DNA of 64,000 nt, taken from NCBI GenBank assembly GCA_018223375.1, contig JAGTTS010000002.1, positions 124,001 to 188,000 on the forward strand, given 5' to 3'. The DNA comes from Clostridiaceae bacterium Marseille-Q3526. GTDB lineage: Bacteria > Bacillota > Clostridia > Lachnospirales > Lachnospiraceae. Shown one piece after another: positions 49,581 through 58,347 of the stretch; the first letter of the stretch is position 1; every line of letters starts with the position of its first letter. The position numbers were made by a program, and so were the translations under genes. The notes beneath the pieces were generated by a model, which did not search any database, was not told where the DNA came from, and saw nothing but the letters and a program-made list of their open reading frames with translations.

Positions 49581-50873
49581 TTATTTTCCGAACTTAGAAA
49601 CTAAATCCTTCTCAAGATCCTCGAGAACGGTCTTCGGATCCTGGCCTTCCAGGTAAACCTTAGCGCAGGCAGAGCCGGCAGCTTTCATGGCCTCGTTGTA
49701 GTTCTCTGTGTAGTTGACAGCCGGAACCTTCTTGCCCAGCTCGATGAAGGTCTCGTAAATCTTCTGTCCGCCGAAGAACTCGTCTGGCTCTGTGAATACC
49801 TCTGCATCGTAAGCCGGGATGTAGGACGGGAATAATCCATAGTTTACAAAGCCGTCAGCCTGTAAATCTACGTCTGTCATGGCAAACTGTACGAATTCCT
49901 TGGCAATATCTACATTAGCGGAGGCAGCCGGGATTACGATATCGGATCCGCCGTTAGTAGAACCGGAAGGCTCGTCTCCAGGGAATACAGGAAGGCTCAT
50001 AACGCCCCACTTGCCGGACTGATCCGGTCCCTTGTCCTTGAGGGTTCCGATCATCCATACAGCCTCAGGGATAGTAGCGACGCTCTGGTTTACGACAACG
50101 CCCTCGTACTCGGCCCAGTCTGTGTAGTTTAACGCGATGTCTGCGTCGTAGATCTTCTTGGCCATCTCCATGCACTCGAGAGCCTCAGGAGAGCTAACAG
50201 CTGTGTTGCCCTCTGCGTCGAAGTAGCCTGCGCCCTTCTCTGTCAGAAGCAGCTTCCAGAAGTTGGATCCGTTCGGAGCGATAGGAAGCATCTTAACAGG
50301 CTCTCCGGAAGGAGTCTTGCAGGTAGCTGTTACTTTCTTTCCTGCCTCAATGAAGTCGTCCCATGTCTTGATATCTTCCGGGTTTACTCCGGCCTGCTCA
50401 AAGTAGTCGGCGCGGTAGAAGAGAGCCACTGGGCCTGCATCCCACGGGAAGCCTACCACCTTATCGTTTACAGTAACCTCGCCCATCTTAACAGGGAGAT
50501 AGTCGTCCTTATTTACAATATCGCTTAAATCTGCAAAACCGTCTGGATACTTAGAAGCGTAGCCGCTTACCTGCTCGCCCTCCAGAAGGATAACGTCTGC
50601 AAGTCCTTTTCCTGTATTCAGAGTAGTGGCAAGTTTTGTATAAATCTGCTCTGTACCCATCTCCTCGAACTGGAACTCTACATCAGGATGTGTCTCCTTA
50701 AATTTCTCAGCAGAAGCCTGAAGCTGTTTTAAAGCAACGTCCCAGGCCCATACAGTGATAGTGTTGTCGCTCTCTGCTGCGTTCTTGTCTCCGCCGCCTC
50801 CGCAGCCTGTGAGGGAAAGGGCTGCGACCATAGAGATGGCTGCTGCAGATACAAACAATTTTGTTTTCTTCAT
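49581..50873 (-). CDS. Sugar-binding lipoprotein of the CUT1 importer
   Basis: The start is set at 50873 (MKKTKLFVSAAAISMVAAL), where GGAGGTAAACGT precedes the ATG; the longer frame runs into the promoter. The 430-residue product has a lipobox LTGC and a Gly-rich linker. The body is a type 2 binding fold (ITVWAWDVALKQLQASAEKFKE, VILLEGEQVSGYASKYPDGF, FPWDAGPVALFYRADYFEQAG, and the TNGGSDIVIP region of the family). It binds sugar outside the membrane. Judging by the adjoining LacZ, the ligand is probably a beta-galactoside or a galacto-oligosaccharide; this is inference. Confidence 0.92.
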   Translation of the reverse strand: MKKTKLFVSAAAISMVAALSLTGCGGGGDKNAAESDNTITVWAWDVALKQLQASAEKFKETHPDVEFQFEEMGTEQIYTKLATTLNTGKGLADVILLEGEQVSGYASKYPDGFADLSDIVNKDDYLPVKMGEVTVNDKVVGFPWDAGPVALFYRADYFEQAGVNPEDIKTWDDFIEAGKKVTATCKTPSGEPVKMLPIAPNGSNFWKLLLTEKGAGYFDAEGNTAVSSPEALECMEMAKKIYDADIALNYTDWAEYEGVVVNQSVATIPEAVWMIGTLKDKGPDQSGKWGVMSLPVFPGDEPSGSTNGGSDIVIPAASANVDIAKEFVQFAMTDVDLQADGFVNYGLFPSYIPAYDAEVFTEPDEFFGGQKIYETFIELGKKVPAVNYTENYNEAMKAAGSACAKVYLEGQDPKTVLEDLEKDLVSKFGK

Positions 50874-50932
50874 ACGTTTACCTCCTAAATAATTGGAACT
50901 ATTTACCCACCTTCCAGCGGAAACGCCGATAA

Positions 50933-50944
50933 CACGGCGCCGTG
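50933..50944. repeat. Perfect 12-bp palindrome in the 5' leader of the importer operon
   Basis: CACGGCGCCGTG lies between the promoter at 50974-51002 and the start codon at 50873. It could be a protein-binding site or a leader hairpin. Confidence 0.5.
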
Positions 50945-50973
50945 ATTTGGGTAAAATCACTAAAAGTAATTAA

Positions 50974-51002
50974 ATAATAAGCCTTTTAATATAAAAAGTC
51001 AA
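50974..51002 (-). promoter_or_regulatory. Promoter of the sugar importer operon
   Basis: Minus strand TTGACT (51002-50997), 17 bases, TATTAT (50979-50974). The leader is about 95 bases. Confidence 0.8.
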
Positions 51003-51006
51003 TAGG

Positions 51007-51017
51007 TTTTAGTAAAA
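51007..51017. promoter_or_regulatory. Candidate LacI-type operator 1
   Basis: TTTTAGTAAAA, just upstream of the importer -35. It is the exact reverse complement of operator 2. A partial match (ACTTTTAGTGATTT on the minus strand) also lies at about 50955-50968. Confidence 0.6.
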
Positions 51018-51045
51018 ATAGCAGTAAAAATATTGAGCAAACCAT

Positions 51046-51074
51046 TTGACTTTTACTAAAAAAATAGATATAAT
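51046..51074 (+). promoter_or_regulatory. Promoter of lacZ
   Basis: TTGACT (51046-51051), 17 bases, TATAAT (51069-51074), diverging from the importer promoter 44 bases away. Confidence 0.85.
51051..51061. promoter_or_regulatory. Candidate LacI-type operator 2
   Basis: TTTTACTAAAA sits in the spacer of the lacZ promoter directly behind the -35, where a bound repressor would block RNA polymerase. Its centre is 44 bases from operator 1, about four helical turns. Confidence 0.65.
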
Positions 51075-51126
51075 TAGTTTAGAAAACCAGCAGAATATAC
51101 AAGTAAAAACGGGAGGTATGAATGTT

Positions 51127-54100
51127 ATGCAGATGAGAGCAAAAAAACGGTGGGAGGATCAGAACCTGACAGGGATCAACCGTCTGCCGGGCCGCACGTC
51201 CTTTTTCACCAACTCCGCAGAGCAGGTTTCTTTAAATGGAAGCTGGGCTTTCAAATATCTGACGGCGCCGGAGTACAGCCCGGAAGGATTTGAGAAGCGC
51301 GATTATGACACCGCCGGATGGGATACCATCGAGGTTCCGTCCTGCTGGCAGTTAAAGGGCTACGATCATATGCACTACACAGACGTGCTGTATCTGTTTC
51401 CTTTAAATCCGCCCTATGTGCCTACAGAAAATCCTACCGGAATTTACAAAAGAAGCTTTGAGATCCCGGAGAACTGGATGGAGAACGACACCATTCTCCG
51501 CTTTGAGGGAGTGGACAGCGCTTATGACGTGTGGGTAAACGGAGAGCACGTGGGCTTCAGCAAGGTTTCCCGCCTCCCGGCAGAGTTTGACATTTCTTCC
51601 TATATTAATAAGGGAGAGAACCAGGTGACAGTCCGCGTTTACAAGTGGTCTGACGGAACCTACTTAGAGGATCAGGATATGTGGTGGTTCAGCGGAATCT
51701 ACAGAAACGTATCCCTGATCAGCGCGCCGAAGGCCAGAATCGAGGACTGCCGGATTCACGCCGATCTGGACGATTCCTACACGACAGGACTGTTTGACGC
51801 GCAGATCCGTCTGGCGGGAGAGGGAACCTTAAAGTGGGTTCTTGCGGATGCCGAGGGAGTGACAGCAGCGTCTGGAGAGGCTGAGGCAGGAGAGAGCGCA
51901 TCCATCTCTGCCCGGCTGGAGTCTGTCCGCACATGGACAGCGGAGACGCCTTACCTCTATACCCTTACGTTATCCATGGAGCAGAACGGGACCGTTTCCC
52001 ATCAGGTAAGCTACCGCCTGGGCTTCAGAAGAGTGGAGGTAAAGGGAAACGTATTTACAGTCAACGGCAAGGCTGTGCTGATTAACGGCGTAAACCATCA
52101 CGACTATTCTCCGGAAGGCGGCAGAACGGTGGATCTGGAGGTGATGAGACAGGACGTGCTTCTGATGAAGCAGCACAATATCAATGCCATCCGTTTCTCC
52201 CACTATCCGTCTATTGAGGCTATCTATGATTTCTGCGACGAGTACGGAATGTACGTGATCGACGAGGCGGATCTGGAGTGCCACGGCTTTGAGTGGGCTC
52301 ACGTTTACGATATGATTACAGACGATCCGTCCTGGGAAAACGCTTATGTGGACAGAGCGGTCCGCATGGTGGAGAGAGATTACAACCACCCATCCATCAT
52401 CATGTGGTCTCTGGGCAACGAGTCCTGCTTCGGCGTGAACTTTAAGAAGGAGGCTGAAGCCGTCCGGGCTATGGACAGTTCCCGTCTGATCCACTATGAG
52501 GGGGATTTCGAGGCTGAGATCACAGACGTGTACTCTACCATGTACTCCAGACTCAAAGGCTTAAAGGAGATTGGCGAGACGAAAATGAAGCACAACCGTC
52601 CCCACATCCACTGCGAGTACAGCCACGCCATGGGAAATGGACCGGGATGTCTGGCAGATTACCAGAAGCTTTACCGCACCTATGACCGTCTTCAGGGCGG
52701 ATTTATCTGGGAGTGGTATGACCACGGCATTAAGACGACAGACGAGAACGGAACCGTTACCTATAAATATGGCGGCAACTACGGAGACTTCCCTACAAAC
52801 GGAAACTTCTGTATCGACGGACTTCTTATGCCAGACAGAACTCCGTCCCCAGGCCTTGTGGAGTACAAGCAGGTCATCTGCCCGGTATGGATGGAGCGCC
52901 TGGGAGAGACGGGAGATCTGTTTGCCGTTAAGAATTACTATGATTTTAAGACTCTGGATGGAATTTACCTGGAGTGCGCTGTGACAGACGGAAAAGAGAC
53001 GTTAGAAACCTTTACCATCGATTCCCTGCACACAGAGCCGGGCGTGGAGGAGATTCTCACGATTCCTCACAGCGCGGTGGAATGGAAGGACAACAGAGAC
53101 TACTATTTAAATATCTCTGTCAGGGAGAAGAAGGAGACTGCCTGGGCTCCGGCCGGCCATGAGCTGGGACATTATCAGTTCCCGCTGTCTGAGAAGAAAA
53201 CGGTCAGCGTGAAACGTGAAGAGCTGCCGGTATCTGTTTCGGAGACAGCTACAGAGGTTTCCATTTCCTGTCAGGATGTGGTATACTCATTTGACAAGGT
53301 TCACGGCGTGCTGTCTTCCATGAAGAAGGACGGCCAGGAGCTTGTTAAGAGAGGTCCTGTGCTTACCGTGGATCGGGCTGATATTGACAACGACATGTAC
53401 AAGGTCAATGACTGGAAGAACAACTACTTTATTTCCAGAGGAATGGAGGAGATGGAGTACATGACTGTCAGCAGCGGACAGAATAAGGCTCAGGTTTACA
53501 TCCAGAAGCACTTTGGCTGCTATAATCAGGTCTGGGGCTTTAAGCTGGCCTATGTATACACGGTCTATGGAGATGGAAGCATGGAGACAGAGCTTCACGG
53601 CACAGCCATCCGCAATCCGGAGTTCGAGCCGGAGTTCCTTCCGAGAATCGGTGTGGAGATGAACGTAAATGGAGCGTTCCGCCATGTGGCCTGGTACGGT
53701 ATGGGCCCGGGAGAAAATTACTGCGATTCCAGACAGGCAGCAGTGATGGGCGTCTATGAGACAGATGTGGACGGAATGCACACAAATTATGTGATGCCGC
53801 AGGAAAACGGCCACAGAGAGAACGTGCGCTGGGTTTCCTTAACAGATGAGAAAGAAGGACTTCTCATTACCTCCAGAGGCGGAGTCGGAATCAATGTTCA
53901 CGACTACACCACAGAGGCGCTCAGAAGCGCGGCTCATCCATGCGAAATTAAAAAACAGGACGATATTGTCCTGAATCTTGACTGGAAACATTCCGGTCTT
54001 GGAAGCAACTCCTGCGGTCAGGAGCAGACAGAGGAGTGCAAGGTAAGAATCGAAGACTTTGCCATGAGCTTCGCCCTTTCTTTCACAGAGAGGGAGAAAG

Positions 54101-54132
54101 CAGAGGAACGGGCGTTTACTGTCTTCTGTTAA
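51127..54132 (+). CDS. lacZ: Beta-galactosidase, GH2 (LacZ type)
   Basis: I choose ATG 51127 (MQMRAKKRWEDQNLTGINRL): GGGAGG ends 10 bases upstream, while ATG 51118 is too close and the frame start at 51046 lies in the promoter. The 1001-residue product follows LacZ: a jelly-roll sugar-binding domain (LNGSWAFKYL, PSCWQLKGYDHMHYTDV), an Ig-like domain, the barrel with acid/base Glu in SLGNESCFG and nucleophile Glu in HCEYSHAMGNGPG, GGFIWEWYDHGI, and a C-terminal beta-sandwich (GMGPGENYCDSRQAAVMGVY). No signal peptide, so lactose or other beta-galactosides are cut inside the cell after uptake by the divergent importer. Confidence 0.96.
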   Translation: MQMRAKKRWEDQNLTGINRLPGRTSFFTNSAEQVSLNGSWAFKYLTAPEYSPEGFEKRDYDTAGWDTIEVPSCWQLKGYDHMHYTDVLYLFPLNPPYVPTENPTGIYKRSFEIPENWMENDTILRFEGVDSAYDVWVNGEHVGFSKVSRLPAEFDISSYINKGENQVTVRVYKWSDGTYLEDQDMWWFSGIYRNVSLISAPKARIEDCRIHADLDDSYTTGLFDAQIRLAGEGTLKWVLADAEGVTAASGEAEAGESASISARLESVRTWTAETPYLYTLTLSMEQNGTVSHQVSYRLGFRRVEVKGNVFTVNGKAVLINGVNHHDYSPEGGRTVDLEVMRQDVLLMKQHNINAIRFSHYPSIEAIYDFCDEYGMYVIDEADLECHGFEWAHVYDMITDDPSWENAYVDRAVRMVERDYNHPSIIMWSLGNESCFGVNFKKEAEAVRAMDSSRLIHYEGDFEAEITDVYSTMYSRLKGLKEIGETKMKHNRPHIHCEYSHAMGNGPGCLADYQKLYRTYDRLQGGFIWEWYDHGIKTTDENGTVTYKYGGNYGDFPTNGNFCIDGLLMPDRTPSPGLVEYKQVICPVWMERLGETGDLFAVKNYYDFKTLDGIYLECAVTDGKETLETFTIDSLHTEPGVEEILTIPHSAVEWKDNRDYYLNISVREKKETAWAPAGHELGHYQFPLSEKKTVSVKREELPVSVSETATEVSISCQDVVYSFDKVHGVLSSMKKDGQELVKRGPVLTVDRADIDNDMYKVNDWKNNYFISRGMEEMEYMTVSSGQNKAQVYIQKHFGCYNQVWGFKLAYVYTVYGDGSMETELHGTAIRNPEFEPEFLPRIGVEMNVNGAFRHVAWYGMGPGENYCDSRQAAVMGVYETDVDGMHTNYVMPQENGHRENVRWVSLTDEKEGLLITSRGGVGINVHDYTTEALRSAAHPCEIKKQDDIVLNLDWKHSGLGSNSCGQEQTEECKVRIEDFAMSFALSFTEREKAEERAFTVFC

Positions 54133-54172
54133 TCAGGCATTTAAATTATAGAAAGAATAGGAAGAAGCATAT

Positions 54173-55180
54173 ATGGCGACGATCAGGGACATAGCAGAGA
54201 GGGCGCAGGTTTCTATCAGCACAGTGTCAAGGGTGTTGAATTATGATGAAACTCTGAGCGTAAATGCGGCGACGAAAAAGAGAATATTTGAGATCGCAGA
54301 GGAATTGGAATACAGAGGAAAAAACCAGAAGAAGAGGAAACGCAGGCTCTCTCTTCTCCTGATCAACTATTATTCACTGGAAGGAGAGGTGGAGGATCCC
54401 TACTACCTTTCCGTGAGGATTGCCATAGAAAGACGTGCTGCAGAGCTTGGCTGCAGGCTTGTCAGTATTTCAGAAAAGGATGAATTCCGGGTGTCAGGCA
54501 TTGACGGAGTCATCTGCCTGGGAACCTTTGGAACAGAGGAACTGAAACGGATCGACGAGCTGGAACGGCCCACCATCTTTGTGGACAGCAATCCCAATTA
54601 CGACAAATATGATTCCATTGTGTTTGACCTGCGCAGGGAGACCAGGCGGATTCTCGATTACCTGTGGGAGAAGGGGCACAGACGAATTGGCTTTATCGGC
54701 GGAAACGATATGGAAGGGCCTGGAACATTTGCGGAGACGGACAAGAGGACGCTGGAGTACCGGGCATTTATGGAGGAGAAAAAGGAGGAGGGCGTCAGCT
54801 ACGAGCGGATTGGAGCGTTCACTTCCCGCATGGGCTTTCGGCTGATGAACGAGCTGATGGCTCTGCCCGAGCCTCCGACGGCAGTTTTTGTGGCCAATGA
54901 CTCGCTGGCAGTGGGCTGTTTAAATGCCATCAGCCGGGCCGGGAAGAGGTGTCCGGAGGACTTCAGCATTGTGGGCTTTAACGATATTCCCACAGCCAAA
55001 TATATGGTTCCACCGCTTACCACCATGCGCCTGTACATGGATTTTATGGGGGAGAGAGCGGTGGATCTGTTAAGCGACCGGATTCTGACGAAGCGGGAGC
55101 TGCCTGTCCAGGTGACGCTTCCGGCTAAGCTGATGATCCGGGAGAGCGTGAAGGATCTCACAGCCGATTCGTCATTATAA
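54173..55180 (+). CDS. LacI/GalR-family regulator of the lac divergon
   Basis: A 335-residue protein. The N-terminal helix-turn-helix and hinge are classic (ATIRDIAERAQVSISTVSRVLNYDETLSV). The effector domain is a type I binding fold (VDSNPNYDKYDSIVFDLRRETRRILDYL, HRRIGFIGGNDMEGPGT, AVFVANDSLAVGCLNAI, FSIVGFNDIPTAKYMVPPLTTMR). It lies 40 bases behind lacZ and is likely cotranscribed with it. It is the obvious candidate to bind the two TTTTAGTAAAA sites upstream and would be relieved by a galactoside; that link is inferred. Confidence 0.92.
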   Translation: MATIRDIAERAQVSISTVSRVLNYDETLSVNAATKKRIFEIAEELEYRGKNQKKRKRRLSLLLINYYSLEGEVEDPYYLSVRIAIERRAAELGCRLVSISEKDEFRVSGIDGVICLGTFGTEELKRIDELERPTIFVDSNPNYDKYDSIVFDLRRETRRILDYLWEKGHRRIGFIGGNDMEGPGTFAETDKRTLEYRAFMEEKKEEGVSYERIGAFTSRMGFRLMNELMALPEPPTAVFVANDSLAVGCLNAISRAGKRCPEDFSIVGFNDIPTAKYMVPPLTTMRLYMDFMGERAVDLLSDRILTKRELPVQVTLPAKLMIRESVKDLTADSSL

Positions 55181-55290
55181 CGAAAAATTTCTCTGTATTT
55201 TGTGCGGTGTGCCGTGGAAAATCCGGCAGAAGTTTTATATACTGAATGCATCTGAATGCTGAACATTATTGATAGAAAAGGAGAACCCAT

Positions 55291-56403
55291 ATGTCTACAG
55301 TTAAATTAGAACACATCTGTAAGAAGTATCCTAACGGCTTCGAGGCTGTAAAGGATTTCAACCTGGAGATTGGCGACAAGGAGTTTATCATTTTCGTTGG
55401 TCCGTCCGGCTGCGGAAAGTCTACGACTCTGCGTATGGTAGCGGGACTGGAGGACATTTCCGGCGGCGACCTGTACATTGACGGAAAGAGAATGAACGAC
55501 GTGGAGCCGAAGGATCGAGATATCGCCATGGTATTCCAGAATTACGCCCTGTATCCGCATATGACCGTGTACGAGAACATGGCATTCGGCTTAAAGATCA
55601 GAAAGGTTCCGAAGGATGAGATCGACAAGAAGGTGCATGAGGCTGCGAAGATTCTGGATCTGGAGCACCTGCTTGACAGAAAGCCCAAGGCGTTATCCGG
55701 CGGCCAGAGACAGCGTGTGGCCATGGGACGCGCCATTGTAAGAAATCCGAAGGTATTCCTGATGGACGAGCCGTTATCCAATCTGGACGCCAAGTTAAGA
55801 GGCCAGATGCGTATCGAGATTTCCAAGCTCCACCAGAAGCTGGGCACAACGATTATCTACGTTACCCACGATCAGACAGAGGCCATGACTCTGGGAACCA
55901 GAATCGTCGTTATGAAGGACGGAGTGGTTCAGCAGGTGGATACGCCTGAGAATCTGTACGACAAGCCGGGCAATAAGTTCGTAGCAGGCTTCATCGGAGC
56001 GCCTCAGATGAACATGGTAGACGCAGAGGTGAAGGAGGATGCAGAGGGCGTTCATCTTGTATTCTGCGGACAGAGCATTAAGATGGATGAGAAGAGAGCA
56101 GCCATCTTAAAGGAGAAGGGATACATCGGAAAGAAGGTTACCCTGGGAATCCGCCCGGAGGATCTCCACGATGAGTCTGACAGCGAGCGCGGCAACAAGG
56201 ACGCCTGCCTGAACGCCACCATCCGCGTATACGAGATGCTGGGCGCCGAGACGTTCCTGTACTTTGACATGGATACAGCTACATGGACAGCCAGAGTGAA
56301 TCCTTCTGTCCGTGTAAAGCCGGGCGAAGCCATTAAGCTGTACATGGATACAGAGAAGATTCACGCGTTTGATACGGAGACTGAGAACGCAATTTTTAAT
56401 TAA
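55291..56403 (+). CDS. msmK: Sugar importer ATPase, MsmK/UgpC type
   Basis: The 370-residue ABC ATPase has Walker A GPSGCGKST, the Q-loop QNYALYPHMTVYENMAFGLK, the signature LSGGQRQRVAMGRAIVR, Walker B VFLMDEPLSNLDAKLR, and a C-terminal TOBE/OB regulatory part (LGIRPEDLHDES). MsmK-type ATPases serve several CUT1 importers in the same cell. The SBP and two permeases encoded divergently at 47.9-50.9 kb lack their own ATPase, so this protein probably energises them. A possible -10 (TATACT, 55238-55243) suggests an own promoter. Confidence 0.95.
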   Translation: MSTVKLEHICKKYPNGFEAVKDFNLEIGDKEFIIFVGPSGCGKSTTLRMVAGLEDISGGDLYIDGKRMNDVEPKDRDIAMVFQNYALYPHMTVYENMAFGLKIRKVPKDEIDKKVHEAAKILDLEHLLDRKPKALSGGQRQRVAMGRAIVRNPKVFLMDEPLSNLDAKLRGQMRIEISKLHQKLGTTIIYVTHDQTEAMTLGTRIVVMKDGVVQQVDTPENLYDKPGNKFVAGFIGAPQMNMVDAEVKEDAEGVHLVFCGQSIKMDEKRAAILKEKGYIGKKVTLGIRPEDLHDESDSERGNKDACLNATIRVYEMLGAETFLYFDMDTATWTARVNPSVRVKPGEAIKLYMDTEKIHAFDTETENAIFN

Positions 56404-56447
56404 TTTTAAAACCGTCTGAATAGGAAAATGAGGCGGTGAAAAGGGGG

Positions 56448-56477
56448 GAGGATGCTGCCGGGGCAGTATCCTCTTTT
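56448..56477 (+). terminator. Terminator after msmK
   Basis: GAGGAT-CTGCC pairs with GGCAG-ATCCTC, followed by TTTTCC. It lies inside the longest frame of the next gene and argues for the later TTG start. Confidence 0.8.
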
Positions 56478-56510
56478 CCGCTTATAGACGCAGGATTAGG
56501 AGGAAGCGGC

Positions 56511-57668
56511 TTGGTATCGAAGAGAGCGCTGAAACATGTGCTGGGGGAAATCAGGGACGCGTCCGGGCTTTCGCTTGCCCTGTTTGGAGGAAAGGGAGAG
56601 CTTCTGGCGCTTTCAGAGGGAGAAGGACAGCTGTTTGAGGAGCTGGAGAAGGAAGGTCTCGTTTCGGACCGCTTAAAAGAATATGTAAGATCCCTGGCGG
56701 AGGGGGGAGAGAAAACCTGGCAGCGGGGAGGCGTGTGCTTTCTCAGGACGGGGAATGAGAGAGGGGAAGGCTTTGTGTTAGCCGGAACAGGTAAGGAAGA
56801 CGTTCTGCCTCTTCTGCGCCTGTCGGCAGTCGCTCTCTCAGGTCTTTTCCGGCGTCAGGAGAAACGTCAGGATCGGGACGTTTTTTTCCGCCGCCTGATT
56901 CTGGGGCAGCTGCTTCCCGGGGAGGTTTCAGAACAGGCCCGGCTGCTCCGATTGGACGGCAGGGCCCGGCGGGCTGTATTTTTAATAAAAGTAAGGGAGG
57001 ATGGCTGTGATACGGTTCTCGATATTCTTTATCCCCTTTACGCAGGTCCGGCAGGAGGCGTTCTGTTTCAGGCGGAGCCGGGGAGCTTCGTGTACGTCAG
57101 AACCTTGGGGGAGAAGGAGGATACGGCCAAACTGGAGGAGATAGGAAAAAACATGATTGATGTGATTAATACAGAGGGAATGGAGGACGCCTATCTCTCC
57201 TTCGGAATGCCGGCAGAAGAACTGTCTTTTTTGAACCGATCCTATGAGGAGGCCTGGATCGCCATGAAGGCGGGCCGCATTTTTTTCCGGGAAAAGCATG
57301 TGATTTCCTATGACAGACTGGGAATTGGACGGCTGATTTACAGCCTTCCCATGCCTTTGTGCAGACAGTTTCTGGGGGAGGTATTCGCCCAGGCAGATCC
57401 AGGGGCGTTTGAGGAGGAAGCGCTGACTACTATCCGCCAGTTTTTTGAAGATTCTCTGAATGTGGCGGAGACGGCAAGGCATCTTTATATTCACAGGAAT
57501 ACGCTGGTGTACCGTCTGGACAAGATTCAGAAAGGCCTGGGGCTGAATATAAGAAACTTCGACGACGCCATGATGCTGCGTCTGGGACTGATGGTTTATG
57601 AGTATGTGAGAGAAAAGGAACAGGAAGAGGAAAAGGAGAGAAAGACCGATGGTAGAACGGATGTTTAA
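56511..57668 (+). CDS. PucR/CdaR-like transcriptional regulator
   Basis: TTG 56511 (MVSKRALKHVLGEIRDASGLS) is preferred: TAGGAGG lies 7 bases upstream, and the msmK terminator precedes it. A GTG at 56436 would give 25 more residues. The 385-residue protein has an N-terminal CdaR/SDR-like sensor domain, a degenerate GGDEF-like middle and a C-terminal PucR helix-turn-helix (FFEDSLNVAETARHLYIHRNTLVYRLDKIQKGLGL). Such regulators respond to sugar acids or purine-derived compounds. It heads an operon with a membrane protein, a cytosolic BMP-like receptor and a phosphoesterase; translation of the next gene overlaps by 20 bases. Confidence 0.83.
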   Translation: MVSKRALKHVLGEIRDASGLSLALFGGKGELLALSEGEGQLFEELEKEGLVSDRLKEYVRSLAEGGEKTWQRGGVCFLRTGNERGEGFVLAGTGKEDVLPLLRLSAVALSGLFRRQEKRQDRDVFFRRLILGQLLPGEVSEQARLLRLDGRARRAVFLIKVREDGCDTVLDILYPLYAGPAGGVLFQAEPGSFVYVRTLGEKEDTAKLEEIGKNMIDVINTEGMEDAYLSFGMPAEELSFLNRSYEEAWIAMKAGRIFFREKHVISYDRLGIGRLIYSLPMPLCRQFLGEVFAQADPGAFEEEALTTIRQFFEDSLNVAETARHLYIHRNTLVYRLDKIQKGLGLNIRNFDDAMMLRLGLMVYEYVREKEQEEEKERKTDGRTDV

Positions 57669-58347
57669 CACAGACAATCACTTCTGGCAGACAGTGGGAA
57701 AGGCGGGGGATCTGATTGCTTTGACATTTCTCACCCTGCTCTGCTCCCTTCCGCTGATCACGGCGGGGGCGGCCTTCTGCGCCATGAACTATGTATGCTT
57801 TAAAATGCTGGAGCACGATAATGAGGGAACGATCAGAAACTTTTTCCACAGCTTTCGGCAGAATCTCTTTCAGGGAGCGGCGCTCTCGCTGATTATGGGG
57901 GCAGCAGGCTTCCTGCTCTGGTATGACGGCTGGTTTCTGACCAGGTACTTTGACGGACAGGAGGGGGGCGCCATGCTCTACGCCGGCTGGGCCGTCTACA
58001 TTTACCTGATTTTCTTTTACCTGATACTTGTACTGTATGTATTTCCACTTCAGGCCAGATTTTATAACCCCTTAGCCGTTACTTTTAAAAATGCAGTCAT
58101 AGCAGGATTTAAGAATCTCCCCAAGACGCTCATGATGCTTGCGGGAGATGGAGCCATGGCAGTCCTGACCGTTCTGTGTTTTAAAACCTTTCCCCAGATC
58201 GCGTTTCTTCCCCTTCTGACGGCCCTTCCCCTGTGCGTCTGGTACCACAGCTGGGTACTGAGAGATCTGCTGGGACTGGTTCCGGGAAAGCTGGATCTGC
58301 CAGTATCTGACGACAAGGAAGAAAGGAAGGAGGAACGCTATGAGTGA
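57649..58347 (+). CDS. YesL-like DUF624 membrane protein
   Basis: A 232-residue membrane protein with five or six hydrophobic segments. It begins MVERMFNTDNHFWQTVGKAGDLIALTFLTLLCSLPLITAG, which is typical of DUF624/YesL, usually found beside CUT1 sugar transporters and their regulators. Its role is not established. The start overlaps the regulator gene by 20 bases, and its end overlaps the BMP-fusion gene by 8 bases, so these genes are translated as one block. Confidence 0.82.
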   Translation: MVERMFNTDNHFWQTVGKAGDLIALTFLTLLCSLPLITAGAAFCAMNYVCFKMLEHDNEGTIRNFFHSFRQNLFQGAALSLIMGAAGFLLWYDGWFLTRYFDGQEGGAMLYAGWAVYIYLIFFYLILVLYVFPLQARFYNPLAVTFKNAVIAGFKNLPKTLMMLAGDGAMAVLTVLCFKTFPQIAFLPLLTALPLCVWYHSWVLRDLLGLVPGKLDLPVSDDKEERKEERYE

